DNA from: Chlorobiota bacterium | GTDB taxonomy: Bacteria > Bacteroidota > Bacteroidia > Bacteroidales > JAADJA01 | Direction: 5' to 3' | DNA: 19,976 nucleotides | NCBI GenBank assembly: GCA_030592565.1 | Contig: JAUVIX010000014.1 | Span: forward strand, 1 to 19,976 | In this document: positions 1-8,252 of the stretch, in pieces | Numbering within the stretch: position 1 is the stretch's first letter | How the letters are laid out: each line of letters starts with the position of its first letter | The notes under the pieces: generated by a model | The model's input: the letters and a program-made list of their open reading frames with translations, nothing else | Databases searched by the model: none | What the model was told of the DNA's origin: nothing | Program-made: the position numbers and the translations under genes

Positions 1-2
1 AT

Positions 3-809
3 TCAGGCAGTTCTATTGGTAATGGTGAACCAATTGATGAATGGATTTATCAGGAAGGCGAAAGAATGGTGAAAGAATATGGTAATCATCCCTCCTTCTG
101 CTTGATGGCCTATGGCAATGAGCCTGCAGGTTCAAACCAGAAGGATTACCTCGGAAAATTTGTAAATTATTGGAAAGAGAAAGATAGTCGGAGAGTTTAT
201 ACTGGTGGTGCTGGCTGGCCGGCAATACCGGAAAATCAATTCCATAATTTGCCTACACCTCGTATTCAGGGTTGGGGAGAGCAATTAAATAGCATTATTA
301 ATGGACAACCGCCAAGAACAGACTATGATTGGTCGGACAGGTTAGGAGATAACGATCGCCCGATTGTCAGCCACGAAATTGGGCAATGGTGTGTCTATCC
401 AAATTTAAAAGAAATTGAGAAGTATGATGGAGTGCTAAAAGCCACGAATTTTGAAATTTTTAAACGCTCTCTTGAGGCACATAAAATGGGTGATCTGGCT
501 GATCAGTTTTTACTGGCATCAGGAAAATTGCAAGCATTATGCTACAAAGCAGAGATTGAAGCAGCACTGCGTACTCCAGGATTTGGAGGTTTTCAATTGC
601 TCGATTTACATGATTTCCCAGGCCAAGGCACCGCTTTAGTTGGTGTTCTTGATCCCTTTTGGGAAGAAAAAGGATATATTTCTGCCGAAGAATACAGCCG
701 ATTCTGCAATGAGACTGTACCATTAGCAAGGCTAGAAAAAAGAGTATTCTACAGCAATGAAACAATTGTTGCAGATATAGAAGTTGCCCATTCGGTGAAA
801 AAGAATTAA
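3..809 (+). CDS. GH2 family glycoside hydrolase, catalytic-domain fragment (5' end outside window, 3' end frameshifted)
   Basis: This is the catalytic TIM-barrel part of a glycoside hydrolase family 2 enzyme, which removes non-reducing-end sugars from oligosaccharides. The frame is already open at the first base, so the N-terminus lies upstream; the ATG at 66 is internal. The acid/base motif YGNEP has its Glu codon at 120-122, and the nucleophile motif SHEIGQW has its Glu at 375-377. The protein aligns throughout with the intact paralogue at 4953-8177: GNEL, AHEIGQW, VYP..KEIEKY.GVLKA.NF and FNETVPL in that copy match YGNEP, SHEIGQW and CNETVPL here. The stop at 807-809 is premature. Inserting one T at about 791-793 restores the homologous frame, which continues to 1600. 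Sugar specificity cannot be read from the sequence. Family assignment is firm; calling the break an error or a mutation is open. Confidence 0.88.
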   Translation, partial: SGSSIGNGEPIDEWIYQEGERMVKEYGNHPSFCLMAYGNEPAGSNQKDYLGKFVNYWKEKDSRRVYTGGAGWPAIPENQFHNLPTPRIQGWGEQLNSIINGQPPRTDYDWSDRLGDNDRPIVSHEIGQWCVYPNLKEIEKYDGVLKATNFEIFKRSLEAHKMGDLADQFLLASGKLQALCYKAEIEAALRTPGFGGFQLLDLHDFPGQGTALVGVLDPFWEEKGYISAEEYSRFCNETVPLARLEKRVFYSNETIVADIEVAHSVKKN

Positions 810-1600
810 AGTCTGCTACAACGAAATGGAAGATAACTGATAAACAAGGTAATGAAATACAAAAAGGAGAATTGCACACCACAGATATTCATTGGGGAAA
901 CGGAATATCACTCGGGAAAATATCTACTCAGATAAATACTTTAAAACCTGTTCAGTTATCTTTGGTTGTCGAAATTAATGACTTTTCAAATAGTTGGGAC
1001 ATCTGGGTTTACCCAACTAAGCAAACCAAATTCAAGGATGATGTTTTAGTAGTACAAAAGTTAAATAAGGAAGCTCTATTATTTCTAGAAAAAGGAGGAA
1101 ATATACTGTTAACTGTAGAAAAAGGAGATATCAAACCTAATAAAGGTGGAGAAGTAGGTATTGGATTTTCGAGTATTTTTTGGAATACAGCATGGACTGC
1201 AGGACAAAAACCACACACATTAGGAATTTTATGTGACCCCAATCATTCAGCATTAAAAGAGTTTCCTACAGAATATCATTCAAACTGGCAATGGTGGGAT
1301 GCCATGAGTCACTCTAATGCCATATCATTGGAAAGCTTTTCAACAGATGTACTACCAATCGTCAGGGTAATTGACGACTGGGTCACGAATCGGAGGTTAG
1401 CATTAATTTTTGAAGTTAAAGCAGGTAAGGGAAACATTTTAATTAGCGGGATTGATTTGATAAATGAACTTGAAAATAGGCCGGAAGCTCAGCAGTTAAG
1501 ATACAGTCTGATCAGGTATATGAATTCAACAGATTTTAATCCTAAAGCTGAGTTAGATATCGTTGAAATTAAACAGCTGTTGACACAAAACAAATCATAA
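794..1600 (+). CDS. GH2 family glycoside hydrolase, C-terminal continuation after frameshift
   Basis: This is the downstream frame of the same GH2 gene. Read from the GGT at 794 it continues directly from the broken upstream part and matches the region after the barrel of the paralogue at 4953-8177. Shared landmarks are IWVYP (paralogue KIWVYPA), FPTEYHSNWQWW (paralogue FPTSYHSDWQWE), IVRVIDDW (paralogue IVQVVDDF), a GKGNILISG strand and a RYSLIRYM helix. This accessory region has an alpha/beta, amidotransferase-like look. An in-frame start codon within this piece is doubtful, and I do not think it is a separate gene. Unlike the paralogue, the protein stops right after the RYSLIRYM segment and lacks the extra C-terminal beta-rich module of roughly 120 residues. 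The next gene starts 3 nt after the stop, which implies one transcript. Confidence 0.8.
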   Translation, partial: GEKELKSATTKWKITDKQGNEIQKGELHTTDIHWGNGISLGKISTQINTLKPVQLSLVVEINDFSNSWDIWVYPTKQTKFKDDVLVVQKLNKEALLFLEKGGNILLTVEKGDIKPNKGGEVGIGFSSIFWNTAWTAGQKPHTLGILCDPNHSALKEFPTEYHSNWQWWDAMSHSNAISLESFSTDVLPIVRVIDDWVTNRRLALIFEVKAGKGNILISGIDLINELENRPEAQQLRYSLIRYMNSTDFNPKAELDIVEIKQLLTQNKS

Positions 1601-1603
1601 ACA

Positions 1604-4063
1604 ATGGATAGAAGTGTAAAAGTCTGGGAAGAGAAAGTTGTAATTCCAACTTATGAAATCGGGGAGCCGGAAAAAAATCCAGTCTTCCTGGAGAAAAGAG
1701 TTTATCAGGGAAGTTCAGGGAAAGTATATCCATATCCGGTAATAGAAAAAATAAGTGATATAAAAGAAGATAAAATCTGGCAAGCAGTTTATTTGGAAAA
1801 TGACTTTGTTAAAATTATGATACTTCCTGAATTGGGTGGCCGGATTCAAATGGCGTATGATAAAACAAAAGAACGTCATTTTGTGTATTACAACCAGGTT
1901 ATTAAACCTGCTCTGGTAGGCCTCACTGGCCCCTGGATATCCGGTGGAATTGAATTCAATTGGCCACAACATCACCGTCCTTCAACTTATAGTGCTGTAG
2001 ATTTTGATATTGAGGAAAATCCTGATGGCAGCAAGACTGTTTGGTGCAGTGAGGTAGAGCAGATGTTTCGCACCAAAGGAATGGCTGGGTTCACACTATA
2101 TCCTGATAAAGCATATCTGGAGATTAAAGTAAAATTATACAACCGAACAGCGCAACCGCAAACTTTTTTGTGGTGGGCTAATCCGGCCGTAAAAGTGAAT
2201 GATAATTACCAGTCCATTTTCCCGCCTGATGTACACGCAGTTTTTGATCACGGCAAAAGAGATGTTTCTGATTTTCCAATAGCTAACGGAACATATTATA
2301 AAGTAGATTATTCTCCGGGAACAGATATTTCTCGTTATAAAAATCTTCCCGTTCCAACTTCATATATGGCTATCAACAGCAACTTTGATTTTGTTGGAGG
2401 ATACGAGCATGACAACAAAGGAGGATTGTTGCATGTGGCAGATCATCATATTTCTCCAGGCAAAAAACAATGGACCTGGGGAAATGGTGACTTTGGAAAG
2501 GCCTGGGATAAAAACCTGACTGATGAAGATGGGCCATATATAGAATTAATGTGGGGTGTTTATACGGATAATCAGCCTGATTTTTCATGGTTACATCCTT
2601 ACGAAGAAAAAGCATTTTCTCAATATTTTATGCCTTATCGGGATTTAGGGCAGGTTAAAAATGCAACAAAAGAAGCCATTTTAAATTTGGAATTTTCTAA
2701 AAATTTGGCTATTGTGAAATTCTACACTTTAGGTATTTACCGCAATGCAAAAATTAAATTAGAAGCAGATGGCACAGTCTATTTAGAAGAATATATTGAT
2801 GCTTCACCAAAATCATCCTACGAAAAAGAGGTAACAATTGATATCACTATTCCTAAGCATAAATATCAATTGACTCTATATGATTCTCAAGATAATATAT
2901 TGGTGAGTTATCAACCAAATATCCAAAAGGATAAACAAATACCGGATCCTGCAAAAGAGGCAAAAGCTCCTAAAGACATTAAAAACATAGAACAGCTGTA
3001 TTTAAGAGGTCTTCATTTAGAGCAATACAGGCACGCTACTTACGAGCCAGGAGATTATTATAAGGAAGCTTTGCAAAGAGAACCTGGTGATGTCAGAAAT
3101 AATAATGCAATGGGGCTATGGCTTTTAAGAAAAGGGCAGTTTGAAAAAGCAGAATCATATTTTAGAATTGCAATAGAAACTCTGACGGAAAGAAATCCAA
3201 ATCCATATGATGGAGAGCCTTATTATAATCTCGGACAGGGTTTAAAATATCAGGGGCGATTTGATGAAGCTTATACTGCATTTTATAAGTCGGCCTGGAA
3301 TGCCGCCTGGCAGGATGCTGCCTATTTTCATTTGGCACAATTGGCATCAATTAAGGGTGATTTTCAATCGGCATTAGAGTTGGTTGAAAAATCATTAATA
3401 CGAAATTGGCATAATCATAAAGCAAGGGTTTTAAAAATAGCCTTACTTCGTAAAACAGGAAACAAGCAAAAAGCATTAAAATTTACTAATGACAGTTTAG
3501 TCCTCGACCGATTTAATTTTGGAGCGTTATTTGAAAAATACTTATTGCAGTCTGATAATATTATTTTAAGCCAGCTTCTTAAGTTAATGAGAGGTAATAT
3601 TCAGAACTTCATAGAATATGCTCTGGATTATGCAGATGCTGGACTTTATGATGAAGCCATTCTCTTTATAAAAGAGGGAATAAAAAATGATGATCATAAG
3701 CCTATAGCCTTCTATTTTTATGGATGGTTTGAAGACAAAAGAGGTAAGAAGGAGGAAGCTTTGGCGATTTTTAAAAAAGCAAAACGAATGAAGCCGGATG
3801 GCCACTTTGCCTACAGGTTAGAAATAATTCCTGCACTTGACTGTGCCATATCCTATCAGAGTGATGATGCCAATGCTTATTATCATCTGGGAAATTTATG
3901 GTATGACAAAAAACAATACACGGAGGCTATACATTGTTGGGAAAGTTCCAGAGATTTAAACGATAGGTTTCCTACCGTTCACAGAAACCTTGCTTTGGCA
4001 TATTTTAACAAATTAGAAAATACTAAAAAGGCTCTTATTCACCTTGAAAAAGCTTTGAATTAG
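1604..4063 (+). CDS. DUF5107 domain protein with TPR repeats, N-terminal 819 residues (frameshifted)
   Basis: A protein of a widespread but functionally uncharacterised family. Residues about 15-400 form the DUF5107 region, which I recall as having a galactose-mutarotase-like beta-sandwich fold. It contains the family motif WISGGIEFNWPQHHRP at 111-126, whose Glu117, Asn119, His123 and His124 are candidate sugar-binding or catalytic residues. From about residue 462 TPR helical pairs follow, for example NNAMGLWLLRKGQFEKAESYF and YYNLGQGLKYQGRFDEA. There is no signal peptide or membrane segment, so a cytoplasmic location is expected. The ATG at 1604 lies 3 nt after the upstream GH2 stop, suggesting translational coupling. 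The TAG at 4061 is a frame break: related full-length proteins continue into the frame found at 4060-4902. A role in handling or sensing imported sugars is inference from the GH2 neighbours. Confidence 0.87.
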   Translation: MDRSVKVWEEKVVIPTYEIGEPEKNPVFLEKRVYQGSSGKVYPYPVIEKISDIKEDKIWQAVYLENDFVKIMILPELGGRIQMAYDKTKERHFVYYNQVIKPALVGLTGPWISGGIEFNWPQHHRPSTYSAVDFDIEENPDGSKTVWCSEVEQMFRTKGMAGFTLYPDKAYLEIKVKLYNRTAQPQTFLWWANPAVKVNDNYQSIFPPDVHAVFDHGKRDVSDFPIANGTYYKVDYSPGTDISRYKNLPVPTSYMAINSNFDFVGGYEHDNKGGLLHVADHHISPGKKQWTWGNGDFGKAWDKNLTDEDGPYIELMWGVYTDNQPDFSWLHPYEEKAFSQYFMPYRDLGQVKNATKEAILNLEFSKNLAIVKFYTLGIYRNAKIKLEADGTVYLEEYIDASPKSSYEKEVTIDITIPKHKYQLTLYDSQDNILVSYQPNIQKDKQIPDPAKEAKAPKDIKNIEQLYLRGLHLEQYRHATYEPGDYYKEALQREPGDVRNNNAMGLWLLRKGQFEKAESYFRIAIETLTERNPNPYDGEPYYNLGQGLKYQGRFDEAYTAFYKSAWNAAWQDAAYFHLAQLASIKGDFQSALELVEKSLIRNWHNHKARVLKIALLRKTGNKQKALKFTNDSLVLDRFNFGALFEKYLLQSDNIILSQLLKLMRGNIQNFIEYALDYADAGLYDEAILFIKEGIKNDDHKPIAFYFYGWFEDKRGKKEEALAIFKKAKRMKPDGHFAYRLEIIPALDCAISYQSDDANAYYHLGNLWYDKKQYTEAIHCWESSRDLNDRFPTVHRNLALAYFNKLENTKKALIHLEKALN

Positions 4064-4902
4064 ATATAACGGATGCCAGAGTCTTGATGGAGTTAGATCA
4101 ATTATATAAAAGGTTAAACCATCCTTTGAAAAAACGACTTGATTTATTAAATAAATATCCCGCATTGGTAAACTTCCGTGATGATCTGTATTTGGAGAAA
4201 TGTACCTTATATAACCAATTAGGAGAATATCAAGTTACATTAGGACTGATTGAGAATAGGAAATTCCATCCTTGGGAAGGAGGAGAAGGAAAAGTGACAG
4301 CACAATATTTACTTTCACTTATAGAATTAGCAAAAAAAGCAATAAGTAATGGTGATTATAAGCTAGCTGTCTCTTTGCTTAAAAGAACTGAAAAATACCC
4401 TGATAATCTGGGAGAGGGAAAACTTTACGGAACACAAGAGAATGACATTCATTATTGGCTGGGATGTGCTTATCAGGGATTGAGAAATAATGACAAGGCA
4501 ATCTATTATTGGGATAAAGCTTCGAGAGGTATAGCTGTACCTGCTGCTGCAATATTCTACAATGATCAACCGCCTGATAAAATATTTTATCAGGGTCTGT
4601 CGCTTATGAAATTAGGTAGGCAAACAGAAGCTTATGCCCGATTTGAAAGCTTAAAGAGTTATGGGTTGGAGCATATATCTGATAAAGTCTCTATTGATTA
4701 TTTTGCTGTGTCGTTACCCGATCTTTTAATATGGGAGGATGATTTAAACAAAAGAAATATAATTCATTGTAGATACCTGATGGGCTTAGGCTATTTGGGC
4801 ATCGGAGAAATACGAAATGCTAAATTGGAATTTGAAAAAGTATTGAAAAAAGATGTTAATCATCAGGGAGCACAAATACATATAAATATGAATAAATTAT
4901 AA
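4060..4902 (+). CDS. DUF5107-TPR protein, C-terminal part in shifted frame
   Basis: This is the C-terminal part of the preceding gene, displaced by a one-base loss at about 4058-4062 (AATTAG where AATTTAG would keep the frame). Read from 4060 it gives LDITDARVLMELDQLYKRLN, which joins smoothly to the KALIHLEKALN end of the upstream part as one TPR array. A TTG at 4084 or ATG at 4087 could be called as a start, but neither marks a real gene boundary. Conserved landmarks of long DUF5107 proteins are present: DDLYLEK.TLYNQLGEY, FHPWEGGEGKV and NLGEGKLYGTQENDIHYWLG. The final helices (GYLGIGEIRNAKLEFEKVL) are again TPR-like. The repaired protein would be about 1099 residues, which is the usual size of long members as I know them. 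Function is unknown. Confidence 0.82.
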   Translation, partial: LDITDARVLMELDQLYKRLNHPLKKRLDLLNKYPALVNFRDDLYLEKCTLYNQLGEYQVTLGLIENRKFHPWEGGEGKVTAQYLLSLIELAKKAISNGDYKLAVSLLKRTEKYPDNLGEGKLYGTQENDIHYWLGCAYQGLRNNDKAIYYWDKASRGIAVPAAAIFYNDQPPDKIFYQGLSLMKLGRQTEAYARFESLKSYGLEHISDKVSIDYFAVSLPDLLIWEDDLNKRNIIHCRYLMGLGYLGIGEIRNAKLEFEKVLKKDVNHQGAQIHINMNKL

Positions 4903-4952
4903 AATATTATCAATATTAGGATTCTAAATATTAAAATTTAAGTTTTAACCTT

Positions 4953-7900
4953 ATGAAACAATTTCTGCTTTTAAAATATCTATTACTGTTCCTTTTCATG
5001 CCTTCTATAAATGCTCAGAATTCAATGAATCTGGCTGGACAGTGGAGTGTGCAGCTCGATCATGACAAAGGAGGAATAATAAAAGAAAACTTCTTGCCAA
5101 TAACTCTTCCTGGAACACTTACAGAAGCAGGCTATGGTAATAAAACTAAAGGTTCTGATTATGGTATTTTGACTCAAACATATAAATATATTGGCGTGGC
5201 CTGGTACCAAAAAGAAATTGAAATCCCAAAGGAGTGGAAGAATAAATCCATTGAACTTTTTCTGGAAAGGGTTTTATGGGAATCCAGACTGTTTATCGAT
5301 GGAGAGGAGTTGAGTATGCAAGACGCATTGGGGACACCACATATTCATAAAATTGGCAAATTAAGTCCGGGAAAACACACACTCACTATTCGAGTGGATA
5401 ATGATATGGTGCATAACATTGGTGACAAGGGGCATGCTTATGGAGAATATACACAGAGTATTTGGAATGGAATAGTAGGAAGAATTGAATTACAGGCAAA
5501 AGATCCCACAAACATTTCTTCAGTCCGTACATTTTCCTTAACGGATAAGGATCAATTGAAAGTAGAAATCGAAATCGAAGCTGTTGCAGATGCAAAAGCT
5601 ATAATAACTCTGGAAATAAAAGAATTAGGTAAGGAAGAAAAAATACACTTCGTACAGGTCAAGCAAAACTTAGCCAAAGGGAAAAACAGCAAAGAGATTA
5701 TTATAAACCTTGAAGGAAAATTAAAAAAATGGAATGAGTTTGATCCAAGTGTTTATATTCTTAACACCCATTTGGAAACTAAGAAATATAAAAATAACAC
5801 AGAAACTGAATTTGGTTACCTTAAAATAAGCCATAATGGAACTCATGTAACGATTAATGATTTGCCTGTTTTTTTACGTGGAAATCTGGATTGTGTCCAT
5901 TTTCCTTTAACGGGATACCCTTCTACAAATGTGGAAGATTGGACAAGAATATTCAATATATATAAAGATTACGGATTAAATCATGTTCGTTTTCATTCGT
6001 GGTGCCCACCTGAGGCAGCTTTTAAGGCCGCCAATCGGGTTGGCATTTATATCCAGGCTGAAGCTTCTATTTGGATTGATTGGTGGATGAGTGAGGATAT
6101 GAAAATAAAAGGCAGACCCGAAATGGATACAAAAGGACATCCAAAGGGTTTGGGTAAAGATTCAATAAGAGATTCTTTTGTTGTAGCAGAGATGAACAGA
6201 GTAATTGATTCTTATGGAAACAACCCTTCCTTTACCATGTTTTGTATAGGAAATGAGCTTGGAAATTCAAATTTCGATGCGATGGCGCAATGGATTGCAG
6301 ATATCAAAAATAAAGATCCAAGGAGATTATATGCTATCTCTACAGCCAGAAAAATATTGAAAGTTGATGATTATTCGGCAACACATTATATATCTGATGT
6401 AGGCCGAACCCGTGGATTAAACGGAGCCGGCACAGATTGGGATTTTGAAAAGACCTATTCGCAAATGAATATTCCAATTATTGCCCACGAAATTGGCCAA
6501 TGGCCGGTATATCCTTCATGGAAAGAGATTGAAAAATATACAGGTGTTTTAAAAGCAAGAAATTTTCAAGAATTTAAAGCAATGGCTGAAAAAAATGGTG
6601 TTGTTGATCAAGATGAAGATTTTAAAATGGCCTCTGGTGCTCTCAATCAAATAATGTATAAATATGAAACAGAATCTTTTTTAAGAACAGCTAGTTGCGC
6701 AGGAGTGCAGTTGCTTAGCATGCAAGACTATCAAGGACAAGGTGAAGCCCTTATCGGTTGGCTGGATGCCCATTGGGATAGTAAAGGCATTACCACTCCG
6801 GAAAAATTTAAAGAACATTTTAACGAAACTGTCCCCTTACTCCGGATGAAAAAATTTGTTTGGGTAAATAATGAAATATTTGAAGCAAAAGTACAACTAT
6901 CACATTATGGTCAGTCGGAGATAAAACAAGGGGAAATTATTGCCAGAATTGTTTCATCGGACGGGGAGGTTTTAAAAGAAGAAATCTGGCCAATAGAAAA
7001 TATATCAGTTGGCTCTTTAACGGATATTGGAAACATTTCGATGTCCTTAGAAGCTATATACGAAGCCCAACAGCTTACAGTTTCTATTCAACTAAAAAAT
7101 ACGCGTTTTAAAAATGAATGGAAAATTTGGGTCTATCCTGCCAGACTTCCAAATGCAGAGGTTCATGATATCTTAGTTACTGATGAGCTGAATGATTCTA
7201 CATTATTGGCTTTGAAAGAAGGCATGAAAGTTTTACTATTGGCTCACAATCTTGGAACAGAAGAGAACAGTATAGCAGTAGATTTTTATCCGCTCTATTG
7301 GTCATTAACCTTTTTCCCTGGTCAGGGCAAAACAAGTATAGGCATGCTTGTGAAAGATCAGCATCCTGCATTCTCGCATTTTCCAACTTCCTATCACAGC
7401 GACTGGCAATGGGAGCCTTTTAGGAAAATCACGAAAGGCTTTATTCTAAACGAATTACCAGCTAATTACAAGCCTATTGTCCAGGTAGTAGATGACTTTC
7501 ATCGAAATAATAAGGAAGGAACTATTTTTGAATTCAGAGTGGGTAAAGGCAAGTTATTGGTATGTGGATTTAATATAACAAATGAAGAAATTCCCACTGC
7601 AAGACAATTAAAATATAGCCTATTAGAATATATGAAAACATCTGATTTTGCTCCTGATCAAGAAGTAAAGAATACCTTTTTGAAAGATTTATTCCCGATA
7701 ATTCCACAAGCTGAAAGAGTAAATGCAAGCGGAAGTTTAAAAAATACTATACTTCAGGTTGATGCAGGTGGAAAATTAATGGAAAAAGAAATAAGCAAAC
7801 CCTGGTCTCAACAGTTGGATAGTATTATGGTGTCAAATCAAGGTTCAAATTATAAAGTTAAAGCTGAAGGAGTTTGGAGAGATGATCATGTTACTGCATG

Positions 7901-8177
7901 GCATGGACAGAATATGACCATAGAAGTCAATTGTCCGAATGGGATTTTAGGGAGTTTTTATGTCCGGTTCAATGATTGGAATAATAAAGGACGGGAAGGA
8001 TATCTTGAATTTGAGGGCAGAAAAGTACAGCTTGGTGACCATAATGGAGAAGAGGGTAAATGGGTTAAATTTCATGTGATGCGTGAGGATAGTAATGATG
8101 GGGAACTAATTTTGAAAACAAAAATGACTAAAGGAGGTAATTTGATGATCTCTGAGATTGTTTTGGTGAAGGAATAG
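4953..8177 (+). CDS. secreted GH2 family glycoside hydrolase with C-terminal accessory module
   Basis: An intact 1074-residue glycoside hydrolase family 2 enzyme. Residues 1-21 are a signal peptide (hydrophobic LLLKYLLLFLF core, cleavage likely after SINA), so it acts in the periplasm or outside. Residues about 25-180 are the jelly-roll sugar-binding domain (LAGQWSVQLD, WNGIVGRIEL), about 185-295 the immunoglobulin-like domain, and about 300-650 the TIM barrel. Glu435 in IGNELG is the predicted acid/base and Glu513 in AHEIGQW the predicted nucleophile. Residues about 730-890 are an alpha/beta region shared with the upstream paralogue. Residues about 950-1074 form a beta-rich module (FYVRFNDWNNKGREGYLEF) that may bind carbohydrate and that the paralogue lacks. 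It lies 50 nt after the DUF5107-TPR gene. Beta-galactosidase, beta-glucuronidase or beta-mannosidase activity are all possible for GH2; the specificity is not determinable here. Confidence 0.92.
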   Translation: MKQFLLLKYLLLFLFMPSINAQNSMNLAGQWSVQLDHDKGGIIKENFLPITLPGTLTEAGYGNKTKGSDYGILTQTYKYIGVAWYQKEIEIPKEWKNKSIELFLERVLWESRLFIDGEELSMQDALGTPHIHKIGKLSPGKHTLTIRVDNDMVHNIGDKGHAYGEYTQSIWNGIVGRIELQAKDPTNISSVRTFSLTDKDQLKVEIEIEAVADAKAIITLEIKELGKEEKIHFVQVKQNLAKGKNSKEIIINLEGKLKKWNEFDPSVYILNTHLETKKYKNNTETEFGYLKISHNGTHVTINDLPVFLRGNLDCVHFPLTGYPSTNVEDWTRIFNIYKDYGLNHVRFHSWCPPEAAFKAANRVGIYIQAEASIWIDWWMSEDMKIKGRPEMDTKGHPKGLGKDSIRDSFVVAEMNRVIDSYGNNPSFTMFCIGNELGNSNFDAMAQWIADIKNKDPRRLYAISTARKILKVDDYSATHYISDVGRTRGLNGAGTDWDFEKTYSQMNIPIIAHEIGQWPVYPSWKEIEKYTGVLKARNFQEFKAMAEKNGVVDQDEDFKMASGALNQIMYKYETESFLRTASCAGVQLLSMQDYQGQGEALIGWLDAHWDSKGITTPEKFKEHFNETVPLLRMKKFVWVNNEIFEAKVQLSHYGQSEIKQGEIIARIVSSDGEVLKEEIWPIENISVGSLTDIGNISMSLEAIYEAQQLTVSIQLKNTRFKNEWKIWVYPARLPNAEVHDILVTDELNDSTLLALKEGMKVLLLAHNLGTEENSIAVDFYPLYWSLTFFPGQGKTSIGMLVKDQHPAFSHFPTSYHSDWQWEPFRKITKGFILNELPANYKPIVQVVDDFHRNNKEGTIFEFRVGKGKLLVCGFNITNEEIPTARQLKYSLLEYMKTSDFAPDQEVKNTFLKDLFPIIPQAERVNASGSLKNTILQVDAGGKLMEKEISKPWSQQLDSIMVSNQGSNYKVKAEGVWRDDHVTAWHGQNMTIEVNCPNGILGSFYVRFNDWNNKGREGYLEFEGRKVQLGDHNGEEGKWVKFHVMREDSNDGELILKTKMTKGGNLMISEIVLVKE

Positions 8178-8252
8178 TTTGGGCAAGAAAGCGACAGGGC
8201 AAGGGGGAGAGAAGGAGCGACCGACCAGAGGAATGCAGGCTGATAGCTATCG
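8178..8252. other. convergent junction with G-rich tract and a 10-bp palindrome
   Basis: This short spacer separates the GH2 stop from the lpxB stop on the other strand. It is purine- and G-rich, unlike the AT-rich surroundings. GGGCAAG occurs twice (8181-8187 and 8197-8203) and AGCGAC twice (8190-8195 and 8216-8221). GATAGCTATC at 8242-8251 is a perfect palindrome next to the lpxB stop. I see no classical hairpin followed by a T run. Confidence 0.5.

Noticed and set aside
460..882. 140-codon open frame on the minus strand inside the GH2 gene
   Set aside because: It lies opposite well-supported GH2 coding sequence with conserved motifs and has no recognisable protein features of its own.
4055..4065. 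Programmed ribosomal frameshifting in the DUF5107-TPR gene
   Set aside because: There is no slippery heptamer or downstream pseudoknot, and two other genes show similar simple base losses, so an indel is the simpler explanation.
4084..4902. A separate TPR gene starting at TTG 4084 or ATG 4087
   Set aside because: The same frame is open upstream to 4060 and continues the preceding protein's TPR array; it is the C-terminus of the DUF5107 protein after a frame break.
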